Assembly: GCA_913058245.1 (NCBI GenBank)
Contig: CAJXQJ010000005.1
Coordinates: 1 to 64,000, forward strand
DNA: 64,000 bases
Reading direction: 5' to 3'
DNA from: an uncultured Colwellia sp.
GTDB taxonomy: Bacteria > Pseudomonadota > Gammaproteobacteria > Enterobacterales > Alteromonadaceae
Below the pieces are notes generated by a model, which was not told the origin of the DNA, ran no database searches, and worked only from the letters and a program-made list of their open reading frames with translations. Of the stretch, positions 46,408 to 56,347 are shown one piece after another. The first letter of the stretch is position 1; the number at the start of each line of letters is the position of its first letter. A program made the translations under genes and the position numbers.

Positions 46408-46764
46408 TTAATTTAAGTTCATTTCTTGAACACGTTCATGAGCAATTTCCGGCGCGGTTGTTGCCGGCTTGCTATGTAAATTCGCTTTTAATAAACCTTT
46501 TCTATGCTTTAATGCTGCATCTAGTTTTTTTGCAGCTGCAGCAATTGCTGGGTACATTACAGCATCGTTCGCTGACGCTGAAATTCGGCCACCTTCATAG
46601 GTAGTACGTAACTCGACATTATGCTTACTATGCTCGTGCGATAAAATAACATCTAAAGAAATTAATGTTGGAAAGTGTGTCGCTATTTTAGAAAACTTTT
46701 CATTGATATGTTCTTTGATTGAATCGGTGATATCGACATGGTGACCTGAAAGATTTATTTTCAT
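46408..46764 (-). CDS. hpf: Ribosome hibernation factor, HPF/RaiA family (short form)
   Basis: A 118-residue ribosome hibernation protein that binds the decoding region of the 30S subunit in stationary phase. It begins MKINLSGHHVDITDSIKEHINEKF, typical of HPF, and has the beta-alpha fold with basic residues (KKLDAALKHRKGLLKA). There is no long C-terminal dimerisation domain. The last 18 residues are an acidic tail. It is not next to rpoN, the site of E. coli hpf, so it may be RaiA-like; sequence style does not settle this. Confidence 0.88.
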   Translation of the reverse strand: MKINLSGHHVDITDSIKEHINEKFSKIATHFPTLISLDVILSHEHSKHNVELRTTYEGGRISASANDAVMYPAIAAAAKKLDAALKHRKGLLKANLHSKPATTAPEIAHERVQEMNLN

Positions 46765-46889
46765 AGATATTCCTTTTTATTGGTAACTCTCTATCAATAC
46801 TTGGGTCTAAACCTTAAAAACGCAAGTTAAACAGGTTAATTTTTCAATTTAATTGTTATTTATATGAATTGAAGCAAACTTTTTAAATG

Positions 46890-47186
46890 TCATAAAATTT
46901 GTTCATATGACAAATTAAACCTATCAAATAATATAATATTCTGTTCACTTTCCTCTAAGCTTATGTTTTTATTAAAGCTAAAACCTAGCCGAGTTAAAAG
47001 AGCTACTGAGGCGTCATTATCACTAAGTAATCTTAATTTAATCGCTGTACTTCTAAAATCATTTATCTGTTCATTTACGGTCGTAAACGCATTCAAGATT
47101 CCTGACACGCTATTTTGAAAAATAAAATTTACAATTAATTTTCTTAAAAGCTCAAAACAATACGAGCATTTTTGAAAATGATTCGG
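46890..47186 (-). pseudogene. Decayed C-terminal fragment of a GNAT acetyltransferase
   Basis: On the minus strand a frame is open from 47186 to the stop at 46890, with only a GTG (47108) as internal start. The C-terminal part matches the end of GNAT-fold acetyltransferases: SDNDASVALLTRLGFSFNKN corresponds to the N-x2-S-x2-LL-x-x-LGF helix that follows the acetyl-CoA site. The N-terminal half with the V/I-x-x-GxG/A loop is missing, and only about 50 bases separate it from the next gene. It is best read as a truncated remnant, though a short expressed protein cannot be excluded. Confidence 0.45.
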
Positions 47187-47240
47187 TTATAATCGCAGGT
47201 ATATTTACACTTAATTTTTACCAGTTAAAGAGATTCCTGA

Positions 47241-48338
47241 ATGTTTGATGATATACGACCTTATCGAGATGATGAGGTAGCGGCAGTAATCGAAAAATTA
47301 ATTAATGAAAAAGACTTACAGGCATCTATCGCCAGCTTAAAGCTAGCAAAGTTATATCAATTCGCGCCAAGCCTTGCTTGCTCGATTGTAAAATGGTCTT
47401 TAAAGTTTCGTGCGCAAAAGTTTCATAACATTGAACAAATTCAAATCGAAGTGGCCAAATACCTTCATCACTTAATTAAAAAAAGTACTGACGGTTTTAG
47501 CTTTAGCGGCATTGAGAATATTGATACCTCAAAGCCGGCACTCTTTATTAGTAACCACAGAGATATTGTTTTAGATGTAGCTCTAGTTAACTTAGCGTTA
47601 TACAAAAACGGCATTAGTACCGTTGAGGCCGCCGTAGGTGATAATTTATTACATCAACCTTGGGTTGCTGATTTAATGCGTATTAACAAAAGCTTTATCG
47701 TTAAGCGTAATGAAGAAAATAAACGCGCCATGTTAAAAGCTTCAAAACAATTATCTGCTTATATTCATGACACTGTTGCCAACCGCCAGCAAAATATTTG
47801 GATTGCACAACGCGAGGGCCGGGCAAAAGACGGTATTGATAAAACCAATGCAGCTTTAATTTCTATGTTACTGCTTAATAAAGATAAACAAACCCCCATT
47901 GCAGAATATTTAGAACAATTAAACATTGTACCGGTTTCAATTTCTTACGAGTTTGACCCTTGTGATAACGACAAAGCCATCGAATTGGCAGAAAAAGAAG
48001 CAACAGGTAATTATGTTAAACAAGAAGGCGAAGATTTAAAAAGTATCACCCAAGGCTTAGTTGGTCAAAAAGGTCGGGTACATATTGAATTTTGCCAAGC
48101 AATTAAAGGCGACTTTGCCGACAGTAAAGCAATTGCTGCGGAAATAGACAAAGAAATAATCAGTAACTATAAACTTTACGATAGCAATTTAGTTGCCCAT
48201 GCAACGTTAAACAGAGAACAAGCGGATAGCTCAGTTCTTGAACAATTAAACCAACGCATGGAAAACTTAACCGCCGAACAAAAGCACTGGTTATTAACGA
48301 TGTACGCGAACCCTGTTTCAGCCAAACAAGCTCTTTAA
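47241..48338 (+). CDS. 1-acyl-sn-glycerol-3-phosphate acyltransferase family protein
   Basis: A PlsC-type acyltransferase of 365 residues, acting at the inner membrane on a glycerolipid. The catalytic block is FISNHRDIVLDVALVN (His106); spacing is H-x5-D instead of the common H-x4-D of PlsC, though NHRD also gives an Asp two residues on. Block III is present as IWIAQREGRAKDG, in place of the usual FPEGTRS. This NHRDIVLD/REGRAKDG form is a distinct subgroup that I associate with Bacteroidetes and some marine bacteria. It stands alone and ends at a clear terminator. Confidence 0.82.
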   Translation: MFDDIRPYRDDEVAAVIEKLINEKDLQASIASLKLAKLYQFAPSLACSIVKWSLKFRAQKFHNIEQIQIEVAKYLHHLIKKSTDGFSFSGIENIDTSKPALFISNHRDIVLDVALVNLALYKNGISTVEAAVGDNLLHQPWVADLMRINKSFIVKRNEENKRAMLKASKQLSAYIHDTVANRQQNIWIAQREGRAKDGIDKTNAALISMLLLNKDKQTPIAEYLEQLNIVPVSISYEFDPCDNDKAIELAEKEATGNYVKQEGEDLKSITQGLVGQKGRVHIEFCQAIKGDFADSKAIAAEIDKEIISNYKLYDSNLVAHATLNREQADSSVLEQLNQRMENLTAEQKHWLLTMYANPVSAKQAL

Positions 48339-48362
48339 AAAAACAACATTAATAAAAACAAA

Positions 48363-48390
48363 AAAAGCCGTATTTTTTAATACGGCTTTT
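48363..48390 (+). terminator. Terminator after the acyltransferase gene
   Basis: AAAAGCCGTATT/AATACGGCTTTT with a TTTT loop. Confidence 0.9.
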
Positions 48391-48512
48391 TACTTTCAAG
48401 CTATTAAAGCTAAGGTTGACACATTGCATTTAACTCTGCACTTGCTAAGCTAGTTAGAAAAATTAAAAATACATAACAACTGCATGAACTTAACATCAAT
48501 TACGGACCATCA

Positions 48513-49076
48513 ATGTTTGCCACATTCAAACCCTCATTCGCTGTAATACTTTGCTTTGTTATCAGTGCTTGTTCCAGTATTCCGTTAACAACACTACTGA
48601 AGTTTTCAAGTTATGATGAACAAGAGTTACTCAAGCTAAAGCCAAAACAAATTAGAGCAAAACTAACGGTAAATAGCTTTCTTAATATTGATTTAGTTAA
48701 CACTAAACTAGGCGTAACAATTAAAAGCAACAATGGAGATCTCGCCCTTGAATTTCCATTAAAGCAAATGAGTTTAAGCCAAACACCAGCAAAAATTAGC
48801 TTTTTTTCATCAACGCCTGCTAGCCAAACTTATCTGTTAAAACTCTCAGATAAAGCCATTGCAGACTTTATAGCATTACAGCAACAGCTAACGCTATCTG
48901 AAAAAAATACATTTGGCTTGTCCGTTGCTGCAAAATTAGAACGTAACGAGAATTTAAGTCCAGAGCAAAAAGCGCAGCGCTTATTTATGACCATAGAATT
49001 GAAATTGAGCGAGCAACAAGATTTTTTTACTTTGATAGATAACGCCGAAATAAGTGATATGAGTTCGAGTAACTAA
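48513..49076 (+). CDS. Lipoprotein of unknown function
   Basis: A 187-residue lipoprotein; the lipobox is FVISACSS. The mature part is predicted mostly beta (KAKLTVNSFLNIDLVNTKLGVTIKS style alternation, given here loosely) with a helical Gln/Glu-rich segment near 115-150. I do not recognise a family. It lies between two terminators, so it is a single-gene unit, convergent with kdsB. Confidence 0.7.
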   Translation: MFATFKPSFAVILCFVISACSSIPLTTLLKFSSYDEQELLKLKPKQIRAKLTVNSFLNIDLVNTKLGVTIKSNNGDLALEFPLKQMSLSQTPAKISFFSSTPASQTYLLKLSDKAIADFIALQQQLTLSEKNTFGLSVAAKLERNENLSPEQKAQRLFMTIELKLSEQQDFFTLIDNAEISDMSSSN

Positions 49077-49114
49077 GCTAAAAATTTGGTCTGCTTAAAA
49101 GTGATAAGTACAAA

Positions 49115-49138
49115 AAAAGAGGCTTTCGCCTCTTTTTA
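49115..49138. terminator. Bidirectional terminator between the unknown lipoprotein gene and kdsB
   Basis: AAAAAGAGGC/GCCTCTTTTT with a TTTC loop; symmetric tracts serve both convergent genes. Confidence 0.9.
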
Positions 49139-49172
49139 TTTTTCAAATTATATTGGTAAAAAACTAGCCTTG

Positions 49173-49937
49173 TTATAAAGATTCTGCGTATGTTCGGGCT
49201 TTCGCTAAATCTTCTGGGGTATCAACCCCCTCAACAGCTAAACGAGTATTCGCTACTGCAACATGTATTTTCTCACCCTGCCATAGCACTCGTAATTGCT
49301 CTAATGACTCTATTTGTTCTAATTGACTCGCCGGCCATTGCACGTAATCTTTAATAAAACCAGCACGGTAGGCATAAATGCCAATATGACGTAAATAGAA
49401 ATCACCAATATCGGTAATATTATCATTATTTAAAAAGCGCTCACGATCATATGGAATTGTAGCTCTACTAAAGTACAGCGCATAACCATTTTTGTCACAT
49501 AACACTTTAACTGCGTTAGGGTTTAATGCTTCGTTAACATCGTCAATGGTCATTGCCAGTGTTGCCATACGTGCCTGATTTTGGCTCGATAGATTCTCGG
49601 CAACTTGTGCTATATTTTCAACTGGAATAAAGGGTTCATCACCTTGAACATTTACAATAACTTGTTGATCAGAAAACTGATACGTTTCCATCACCTCCGC
49701 TAAACGCTCAGTACCTGATTGGTGATCGGCGCGAGTTTTACATACTTCCCCACCAAAGCTTTTTACTACTCGTGCAACTTCATCGTTGTCAGTTGCAACA
49801 ATAACTTGTTCTGCGCCACTGGCTTTCGCTTTTTCAACAACCCACTGGATCATAGGTTTGCCGGCTATATCGGCCAGTACCTTTCCTGGTAATCGTGAAG
49901 ATTCAAATCTTGCAGGAATTACTACCACAAATGACAT
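49173..49937 (-). CDS. kdsB: 3-deoxy-manno-octulosonate cytidylyltransferase (CMP-KDO synthetase)
   Basis: KdsB activates KDO with CTP for lipid A inner-core synthesis. The 254-residue protein starts [24 protein letters not shown], the nucleotidyltransferase P-loop-like motif, and has [11 protein letters not shown] and [12 protein letters not shown]. The length is typical. It follows the Trm112-like gene after 33 bases at the end of the comEC-msbA-lpxK-Trm112-kdsB run, conserved from E. coli. Confidence 0.97.
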   Translation of the reverse strand: MSFVVVIPARFESSRLPGKVLADIAGKPMIQWVVEKAKASGAEQVIVATDNDEVARVVKSFGGEVCKTRADHQSGTERLAEVMETYQFSDQQVIVNVQGDEPFIPVENIAQVAENLSSQNQARMATLAMTIDDVNEALNPNAVKVLCDKNGYALYFSRATIPYDRERFLNNDNITDIGDFYLRHIGIYAYRAGFIKDYVQWPASQLEQIESLEQLRVLWQGEKIHVAVANTRLAVEGVDTPEDLAKARTYAESL

Positions 49938-49970
49938 AAAAACCTCATTAAGTTTTATTTGCTGAATTAA

Positions 49971-50153
49971 CTAAGCATCATTATCTGTAATACGGCGAGC
50001 TTCGCTCTCCAACAATACAGGAATATCTTTGTCGATAGCAAAAGCTAAGCGGTCAAATCTGCAGATCAACTCTTGTTGCTCTTTATTGTGCTCAAGCTTT
50101 CCTTTACATACCGGGCAGGCAAGAATTTCCATCAATTTCGTATCAAACGCCAT
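49971..50153 (-). CDS. ycaR: Trm112-family zinc-ribbon-like protein (YcaR)
   Basis: A 60-residue protein with the motif [10 protein letters not shown] and a conserved C-terminal [12 protein letters not shown], typical of Trm112/YcaR. In this member only one CxxC pair is seen; the second pair of eukaryotic Trm112 is replaced by CRFDRLAF. Trm112 proteins stabilise methyltransferases in eukaryotes; the bacterial role is unclear. It sits between lpxK and kdsB, as in E. coli. Confidence 0.93.
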   Translation of the reverse strand: MAFDTKLMEILACPVCKGKLEHNKEQQELICRFDRLAFAIDKDIPVLLESEARRITDNDA

Positions 50154-50236
50154 AATTATCTCTCTTAATTTTCTATTACTTGCTCAATGTTACTTTCATT
50201 AAGCGTCAATTTTCTTCACTGTTTTCATACTTCTAT

Positions 50237-51298
50237 TCAAGCGCGACTACTTCGAGTTAAAGTAATAATGTCATTAACCACATTATTTATTGATGTACTT
50301 TGCTCATTATTGCTGAAATCAGCGTCAACAGGTAAATACCAACAGTGGCTGCCAGCAAAATTTGCACATTTTACCGCATCTTTTTCTGTCATCAATAACG
50401 GTATATCATCACCAAATTGCTGTAAATCTGAAGCTGAGAATGCTTGATGATCAATAAAACCCTGACTTTGCGCTAACGTTAATCCCAATTGCTCTAAAGT
50501 GCTAAAAAATCGCGATGGGTCACCAATACCCGCAAGCGCATTTACACGTTTATCAGCTCGTAGTTCTTCATTGATAAAAGATGATAACGTAATACGCTCG
50601 CCACTTTTAATGTTAACTACATGTGTTGCCGATAATTGCATGTTAACAATAGGCATTGTTAACGAATCAAAATCTATTGGTGAATTTGTTTTACCATTAA
50701 CGATAATGCAATTGGCTTGTAACATTCGCTGCTTAGTTTCACGTAACGGCCCGGCAGGAAGCAAAAGACCATTACCAAAACCACGCTTACCATCAACAAC
50801 AACAAGCTCAAAATCTCGTGCTAGACGATAGTGCTGTAGGCCGTCATCAGCAATAATAATCCCACAACCTTGTGCTATTAATAACTCACAACCTTTAATG
50901 CGATCGGCACCAATAACAACAGGGACGCCTGTGCGTTGGAATAGCAATAACGGTTCATCACCTGCTTGTTCAGCACTACTTTCAGTACTTATTTGATATG
51001 GATAATAAGGTGCTTTTGATCCATAACCACGACTCACTACCCCCACTTTTAGCCCTTGCTGCTTTAATTTCTCAACCAAATATAAAGCGACGGGGGTTTT
51101 ACCATTGCCGCCAATACCAATGTTACCAACAACCACAACAGGCACCGACACTTTAATTGACTTTAGCAAACCAATTTTAAAAGCCAAACGCCGAAATGCC
51201 GTTATAACAGCAAAAATCAAAGTCAATGGCAGTAACAAAGGAACTAGTAGCCACTTAGCAGCATGTTTATGAAACCAAACTTTTTCAATTAAACGCAT
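50237..51298 (-). CDS. lpxK: Tetraacyldisaccharide 4'-kinase LpxK
   Basis: LpxK phosphorylates the tetraacyldisaccharide precursor to give lipid IVA on the inner face of the inner membrane. The 353-residue protein has an N-terminal membrane helix (LLVPLLLPLTLIFAVITAF), a P-loop GNIGIGGNGKTPVALYLV and the motif IIADDGLQHYRLARD. Length and motifs fit. It lies 59 bases after msbA. Confidence 0.96.
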   Translation of the reverse strand: MRLIEKVWFHKHAAKWLLVPLLLPLTLIFAVITAFRRLAFKIGLLKSIKVSVPVVVVGNIGIGGNGKTPVALYLVEKLKQQGLKVGVVSRGYGSKAPYYPYQISTESSAEQAGDEPLLLFQRTGVPVVIGADRIKGCELLIAQGCGIIIADDGLQHYRLARDFELVVVDGKRGFGNGLLLPAGPLRETKQRMLQANCIIVNGKTNSPIDFDSLTMPIVNMQLSATHVVNIKSGERITLSSFINEELRADKRVNALAGIGDPSRFFSTLEQLGLTLAQSQGFIDHQAFSASDLQQFGDDIPLLMTEKDAVKCANFAGSHCWYLPVDADFSNNEQSTSINNVVNDIITLTRSSRA

Positions 51299-51357
51299 AG
51301 TTCATACCGCATAGGCATCATAAATTGGCCACAGATATAGCGAATATAATTATCACA

Positions 51358-53121
51358 CTATGCACCAAACTGAAATTTATGTAATTGAGCATATGCACCA
51401 TCTTGTGCTAATAACGTAGGGTGATCGCCCTGTTCTTTAATTTGACCTTGTTCCATAACAATTATTTTATCAGCATTTTCTATAGTCGATAATCTATGTG
51501 CAATAACAATACAGGTTCTATTTTTCTGTAAAACACTTAACGCATCTTGAATATGGCGTTCTGACTCAGTATCTAATGCACTCGTTGCTTCATCTAAGAT
51601 CAAAAATGGAGCGTCGCAAAGTAATGCCCGAGCTATAGCCACACGTTGACGTTGACCACCTGAAAGCATCGCGCCATTATCACCAATATTGGTATCAAGG
51701 CCATCTGGCAGCCCTTCTACAAATTCCATAACATGAGCTTTACGGGCGGCACTTTCAATTTCTTCACGCGTAGCTTCAGGTTTTCCGTAAGCAATATTAT
51801 TCGCGATTGAATCATTAAAGAGCACGACTTGTTGTGAAACATAAGCAAATTGTTTACGTAGGTCTTTTAATTTGTAATCTACAATATTCTCACCGTCGAT
51901 CATCACCTTACCGGTAGTCGTATCATAAAAACGTAATAATAGTGCGCTAGCGGTCGACTTCCCGCTGCCAGAGCGCCCGACTAAGGCAACCGTTTCACCA
52001 ACATTGGCAGAAAAGCTTAAATTTGTTAGTGCTTGTTTTTCGTCGCTTTCATTATAAGAGAAATTTACTTCTTCAAACGCTAGGGAGCCTGTTGCACGCT
52101 CTAAAGCAATAGTGCCGGTGTCTTGTTCAACCTTTTGGTCAAGCACAGCAAAAATACTCACACTTGCTGCCATACCTTTTTGAAACTCACTATTAACTGT
52201 TGTTAGCAGTTTTAAAGGTCTTAACAGTGTCACCATACACATTAGCACTGTCATAAATACACCTGCGGAAATCTCTTCACGCATTGAGTCTAAATTGGCA
52301 ACATATAATACAAATGCTAAAGCAAATGAGGCAATAATTTGGATAATCGGAACACTAGCAGCGTGGGTCGCGACCATCTTCATTCTTTGCTGACGATTAT
52401 GACGATTTATTTTTGCAAAGCGCTCAAATTCACGTTGCTGACCATCAAAAGTTAACACCACTTTATGGCCATTAAATGTTTGCTCTGCAGCAGACGTAAC
52501 CTCACCCATTGCCCCTTGAATATTTTTGCTCACGGTACGAAAGCGGCGAGAAACAACTGTCACAATACCGGCAATAACGGGGGTAATAAGTAAAAATATT
52601 GAAGCGAGTTGCCAGCTGTTATAAAACATTACAATTAATAAACCGAGTACAAAAGCACCTTGCTGTACTAAGGTTAATAAGGCTTTTGACACAGCACTAA
52701 GCACTTGTTCAGTATCGAAGGTTAATTTTGAAATCAAACTCCCAGTAGACTCTTTGTCATGATACGACACTGGCATCGACATAATATGCTCAAATAACTC
52801 TTGGCGAATATTAGCTACAACATTATTCCCTAGCCACGCTAAAGTGTAGTTACCTGCAAAATGACAAATGCCACGTAGAATAAACATCACAACAATGAAA
52901 AAAGGTGCCCACTTCATAAATGTTGGGTCTTGGCCATCTAAACCGTGATCAATTAATGGCTGAAGTTGAGAAAAAACAAAACTATCAATGGCGGCATAAC
53001 CAAGCATGCCCAATACAGACACAATAGCTGCTGCTTTATAAGCTTTTGCATAAGCCAATAGCCGTCTGAAATTTTTACCATTATGTTTATCTGTTGTCGT
53101 AGATGATGATGTTTTCGACAT
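51358..53121 (-). CDS. msbA: Lipid A export ABC transporter MsbA
   Basis: MsbA flips core-lipid A across the inner membrane. It is a 587-residue half-transporter: six membrane helices (about 30-315) and a nucleotide-binding domain with Walker A GRSGSGKSTASALLLR, signature [16 protein letters not shown], Walker B FLILDEATSALD and H-loop IAHRLSTI. The position between comEC and lpxK is the conserved one. Confidence 0.97.
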   Translation of the reverse strand: MSKTSSSTTTDKHNGKNFRRLLAYAKAYKAAAIVSVLGMLGYAAIDSFVFSQLQPLIDHGLDGQDPTFMKWAPFFIVVMFILRGICHFAGNYTLAWLGNNVVANIRQELFEHIMSMPVSYHDKESTGSLISKLTFDTEQVLSAVSKALLTLVQQGAFVLGLLIVMFYNSWQLASIFLLITPVIAGIVTVVSRRFRTVSKNIQGAMGEVTSAAEQTFNGHKVVLTFDGQQREFERFAKINRHNRQQRMKMVATHAASVPIIQIIASFALAFVLYVANLDSMREEISAGVFMTVLMCMVTLLRPLKLLTTVNSEFQKGMAASVSIFAVLDQKVEQDTGTIALERATGSLAFEEVNFSYNESDEKQALTNLSFSANVGETVALVGRSGSGKSTASALLLRFYDTTTGKVMIDGENIVDYKLKDLRKQFAYVSQQVVLFNDSIANNIAYGKPEATREEIESAARKAHVMEFVEGLPDGLDTNIGDNGAMLSGGQRQRVAIARALLCDAPFLILDEATSALDTESERHIQDALSVLQKNRTCIVIAHRLSTIENADKIIVMEQGQIKEQGDHPTLLAQDGAYAQLHKFQFGA

Positions 53122-53261
53122 TTATGCTCTCAATGAGTTACCAAACGATATAATTTTGATTTGCAGGAGTATTTTAGCGTTATTTTGCCCTGCAACCAAC
53201 TTATAAACTGCTATTGCTAAATTATAGTGGCGTCAAATCATTAAAAATCAATCTTTAGCGG

Positions 53262-55721
53262 TTAATTTACAAACCAATAAGGCTTGATATCTCCTCGAAA
53301 GGTCAACGGCTTTATCTCTAATTTATCAAAAACTAAGGTCACCATACCTAATTCTGCAGTATTGAAGGTTTTGATATTCTGCTGTTGATAACGTTGACGA
53401 ATTTCCTCTGATGGCATGTGCCACTGGTTTAAATAGCCACTACTAAAAACCGCATAACTAGGAGCAACCGTAGCTAAAAAGCGATTGCTTGATGAAGATT
53501 TTGAGCCGTGATGTGGTGCAATTAAAACATCACTAACAAGTTTATCCTTAATTTCTAATTTATTTACCAGTGCCCACTCTTGTTTTGCAGATATATCACC
53601 AGGTAATAGCACTCGATGAACACCGTCAGAAATAACAACAACACAAGAGTCATCATTCTTATCCCCCACAACTTGCACTGGTGATAACATTTCAAAACGT
53701 AACCCTTGCCAAGTAAAACTTTCTCCAGACAAACAATGTTGGTCAGGACTTAAGGAATTATCGTTGGCGATCACTTTGGCAATATCAAGATGTTGACGCA
53801 ATACCGATAAGCCACCTGCGTGATCATTGTCGTTGTGGCTAATAATGATGCCATCAATAGCATCATAACCGTTATGTTTTAAATAAGGTAAAATCGCCGC
53901 TTGTGCCAAATTAAAGCCACTTGGATACTTAGCACCGGTATCATAAAGAAAAACTCGTTGATTTTTTTCAATAATAACAGCTAAACCATGCCCAACATCT
54001 AGCACTGATAATTGCCAACTATCCTCGCTTTGACGCATAAATAAAGTCAATGAAATAACAACAGCCGAAGCACTTACAATAATTACGACAACAAACTTAT
54101 TCAAACGAAAATATACAACCGAGAAAAGGCTAAAGGTAACGAAGTAAAGTAAGGATAAACTGTCAAAAGAAATACTCCATTGCGGCCAAGTAAATTGGCT
54201 AAGAAACGTTAACCATTGCCAAATAAGTTCCATGCTTGAATGAGCTAGATACAAAAATAGCTGACTTAACATGTCATTTATCGGCGCACTAAGTACTGAA
54301 AATAGCATCAAAGGAATGGTTGTTACGCTCATTAACGGTACGGCAATTATATTGGCAAAAAACGCCAACAGCGGCAGTTGATAATTTAGCAAGGCAGCAA
54401 TAGGTAACATAGCAATAGTTAGCGCAAATTGAACAATCAATAACGACTTAACCCACAGATAACCTCTTTGCTTAATATTCGCTAAAAATTCTAAGACAAC
54501 CAGTTTTCTCTTAGTGGTAGATATTGCATCACTAGTTTCGGTAGATATTTGGCTAGTCTTATTTACCTTATCACTGGCTACTTTTGTTAAAAGTCGCGAA
54601 GAAGTAATAAAAATGATGGTTAACGCTGATACCGACAACCAAAAGCTAGCACTAAGTAAACTTAGTGGCCAAAATAGCAAAATGATCAGAATAGTTAGAA
54701 GTAGCCAACGAATTAATGAGACATTAATAGCCGATAACTTTAATAGCCAAAAAAGTAATAGCATCACTAGAGCTCGTAATGTTGGAATAGAATAACCGGC
54801 TAAATATGCGTAATACCAAGCAATACCACAGCTAAGTACTATAGGTAAATACTTAACGTTAGCGGCCATAAGCTTTATTTGTTGCCTGCTTGTTAATAAT
54901 TTATGCAACGGCAGTATTCTAAGTAATCCGCGTGCAAGAAAGAAGCTAAAATACGCTACTATACCGATATGTAAACCTGATATTGCGATTAAATGTACCG
55001 TTGCAGTTGTTGACAATACCTGCCATTGTGCAGCAGTTAACTTACTACGTTCGCCAAAACCAAGCGCTATTAGCACACCCTGCATAGGCTCTTTAGCAAG
55101 TGACTCAGTAAATTTTTGATACAGCTTTTGGCGCCAAGCGACATTACTGGACAGTAAACGATTATTGCGCGTGCCACTTTTCTTAATACTCTTAGCAGTA
55201 TCTTGCTTAACATAGCCAGTGGCGACAATGTGATTATGCATCAACCAAACTTGATAATTAAAGCCTCCTGTATTTGCTAAACCGTGTGCAGGTTTTAATT
55301 TGACCGCCAACTGCCACCGTTGACCTTGTAAAAGTTGCTGACTCGGTTTTTGCCAATTTAATCTAATAACGAACGGCGTATTTAACTTTTCATTTTGCCA
55401 GTGACTCACCATAAAATTAAAGCGATTTGTCGTTTGCTGATGAGTAACAATATTATTTATCGTACCTTTGACGATGACAACACTTCGAGGTTGTTCAGCT
55501 AAATTAATACCATTATTGGCCAGCGTGTTACGTTGATGACTGGCTGACATTAATAACCAGCAGCCAGCGAAAATTAATACTGCCAATAGGCGAAGTTGGT
55601 GAAATCGAAATAGTATGAAAGCAACAATTAAGATCAAAAACAGTAAAGAAATTTCTGGCACTATTGGTAAGAATAGTGACAAAATAGCGCCAAGAAAAAA
55701 TGTAAGCAGCCACCATTCCAT
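53262..55721 (-). CDS. comEC: DNA internalization protein ComEC/Rec2
   Basis: ComEC forms the inner-membrane channel for single-stranded DNA during natural transformation. The protein has N-terminal membrane helices and a DUF4131-like domain, the competence domain with IAISGLHIGIVAYFSFF, many membrane helices, and a C-terminal metallo-beta-lactamase-like domain with ISHNDNDHAGGLSVL. I use the ATG at 55721 (819 residues, MEWWLLTFF); a TTG 24 bases upstream is in frame, and neither has a strong ribosome-binding site. With the type IV pilus genes here it supports competence, but the other competence genes are not in view. Confidence 0.93.
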   Translation of the reverse strand: MEWWLLTFFLGAILSLFLPIVPEISLLFLILIVAFILFRFHQLRLLAVLIFAGCWLLMSASHQRNTLANNGINLAEQPRSVVIVKGTINNIVTHQQTTNRFNFMVSHWQNEKLNTPFVIRLNWQKPSQQLLQGQRWQLAVKLKPAHGLANTGGFNYQVWLMHNHIVATGYVKQDTAKSIKKSGTRNNRLLSSNVAWRQKLYQKFTESLAKEPMQGVLIALGFGERSKLTAAQWQVLSTTATVHLIAISGLHIGIVAYFSFFLARGLLRILPLHKLLTSRQQIKLMAANVKYLPIVLSCGIAWYYAYLAGYSIPTLRALVMLLLFWLLKLSAINVSLIRWLLLTILIILLFWPLSLLSASFWLSVSALTIIFITSSRLLTKVASDKVNKTSQISTETSDAISTTKRKLVVLEFLANIKQRGYLWVKSLLIVQFALTIAMLPIAALLNYQLPLLAFFANIIAVPLMSVTTIPLMLFSVLSAPINDMLSQLFLYLAHSSMELIWQWLTFLSQFTWPQWSISFDSLSLLYFVTFSLFSVVYFRLNKFVVVIIVSASAVVISLTLFMRQSEDSWQLSVLDVGHGLAVIIEKNQRVFLYDTGAKYPSGFNLAQAAILPYLKHNGYDAIDGIIISHNDNDHAGGLSVLRQHLDIAKVIANDNSLSPDQHCLSGESFTWQGLRFEMLSPVQVVGDKNDDSCVVVISDGVHRVLLPGDISAKQEWALVNKLEIKDKLVSDVLIAPHHGSKSSSSNRFLATVAPSYAVFSSGYLNQWHMPSEEIRQRYQQQNIKTFNTAELGMVTLVFDKLEIKPLTFRGDIKPYWFVN

Positions 55722-55763
55722 AGTGATCGATTTCCATTTAGCCAAATTAAGTTAAATAAATTT

Positions 55764-56285
55764 ATGCCCAAAAAAATAATTAAACGCCTGATGCCTGATC
55801 ATCAAACGATTAAAACCAATAAACATTTACAGATTTTTGGTGATCTATTACATAACGCGAACCTATGGCACCTTAATCGTCGCTCAGTAAGTAAAGCTTT
55901 TGCTGTAGGTTTGTTTTTTGCATTTATTCCCGTGCCATTCCAAATGGTTTTATCTGCAGGCATTGCCATTATAGTACATGCAAATTTACCTTTATCGATT
56001 GCCCTTGTTTGGATAACTAACCCATTAACTATGCCGGCAATTTTTTACTTTTGTTATTTAGTCGGCACTTGGATTATTGGCGCACCCACGGGTGAGTTTA
56101 CTTTTGAAGCAAGTTGGCAATGGGTGGTCGATAGCGTATCAACCATAGGTCCAGCATTTCTGATTGGTTGTGGTGCTTTAGCTGCCATATTCGGTTTACT
56201 TGGCTATATTACCATTAATAGTCTTTGGCGTTACTCTGTTGCAAGGGAGTGGCGAAAGCGTCGAGCCAGTAGAGCCCAACAATAA
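55764..56285 (+). CDS. DUF2062 family membrane protein
   Basis: A 173-residue inner-membrane protein. The DUF2062 pattern is seen in WHLNRRSVSKAFAVGLFFAFIPVPFQM and in the next segments AIALVWITNPLTMPAIFYF-like, quoted here in part (NPLTMPAIFYF). Three hydrophobic segments and a basic C-terminus (REWRKRRASRAQQ) follow. It is divergent from comEC with only a short gap between. The family has no assigned function. Confidence 0.85.
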   Translation: MPKKIIKRLMPDHQTIKTNKHLQIFGDLLHNANLWHLNRRSVSKAFAVGLFFAFIPVPFQMVLSAGIAIIVHANLPLSIALVWITNPLTMPAIFYFCYLVGTWIIGAPTGEFTFEASWQWVVDSVSTIGPAFLIGCGALAAIFGLLGYITINSLWRYSVAREWRKRRASRAQQ

Positions 56286-56293
56286 AAAGAAAT

Positions 56294-56323
56294 AAAAAAA
56301 TCAGACCTAGGTCTGATTTTTTT
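56294..56323. terminator. Bidirectional terminator between the DUF2062 gene and lolE
   Basis: A perfect 30-base palindrome (AAAAAAATCAGACC and its complement) with A and T tracts at both ends. It serves both convergent genes. Confidence 0.9.
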
Positions 56324-56347
56324 ATTAAGATACTAGCAACTTAATTT

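Noticed and set aside
53122-53261. Gap between comEC and msbA searched for a hidden gene or terminator
   Set aside because: No hairpin with T run and no frame with start; it probably only holds the msbA promoter.
55722-55745. Extended comEC start at TTG
   Set aside because: It is a rare start without a ribosome-binding site, and the ATG at 55721 gives the usual N-terminus next to the first membrane helix.
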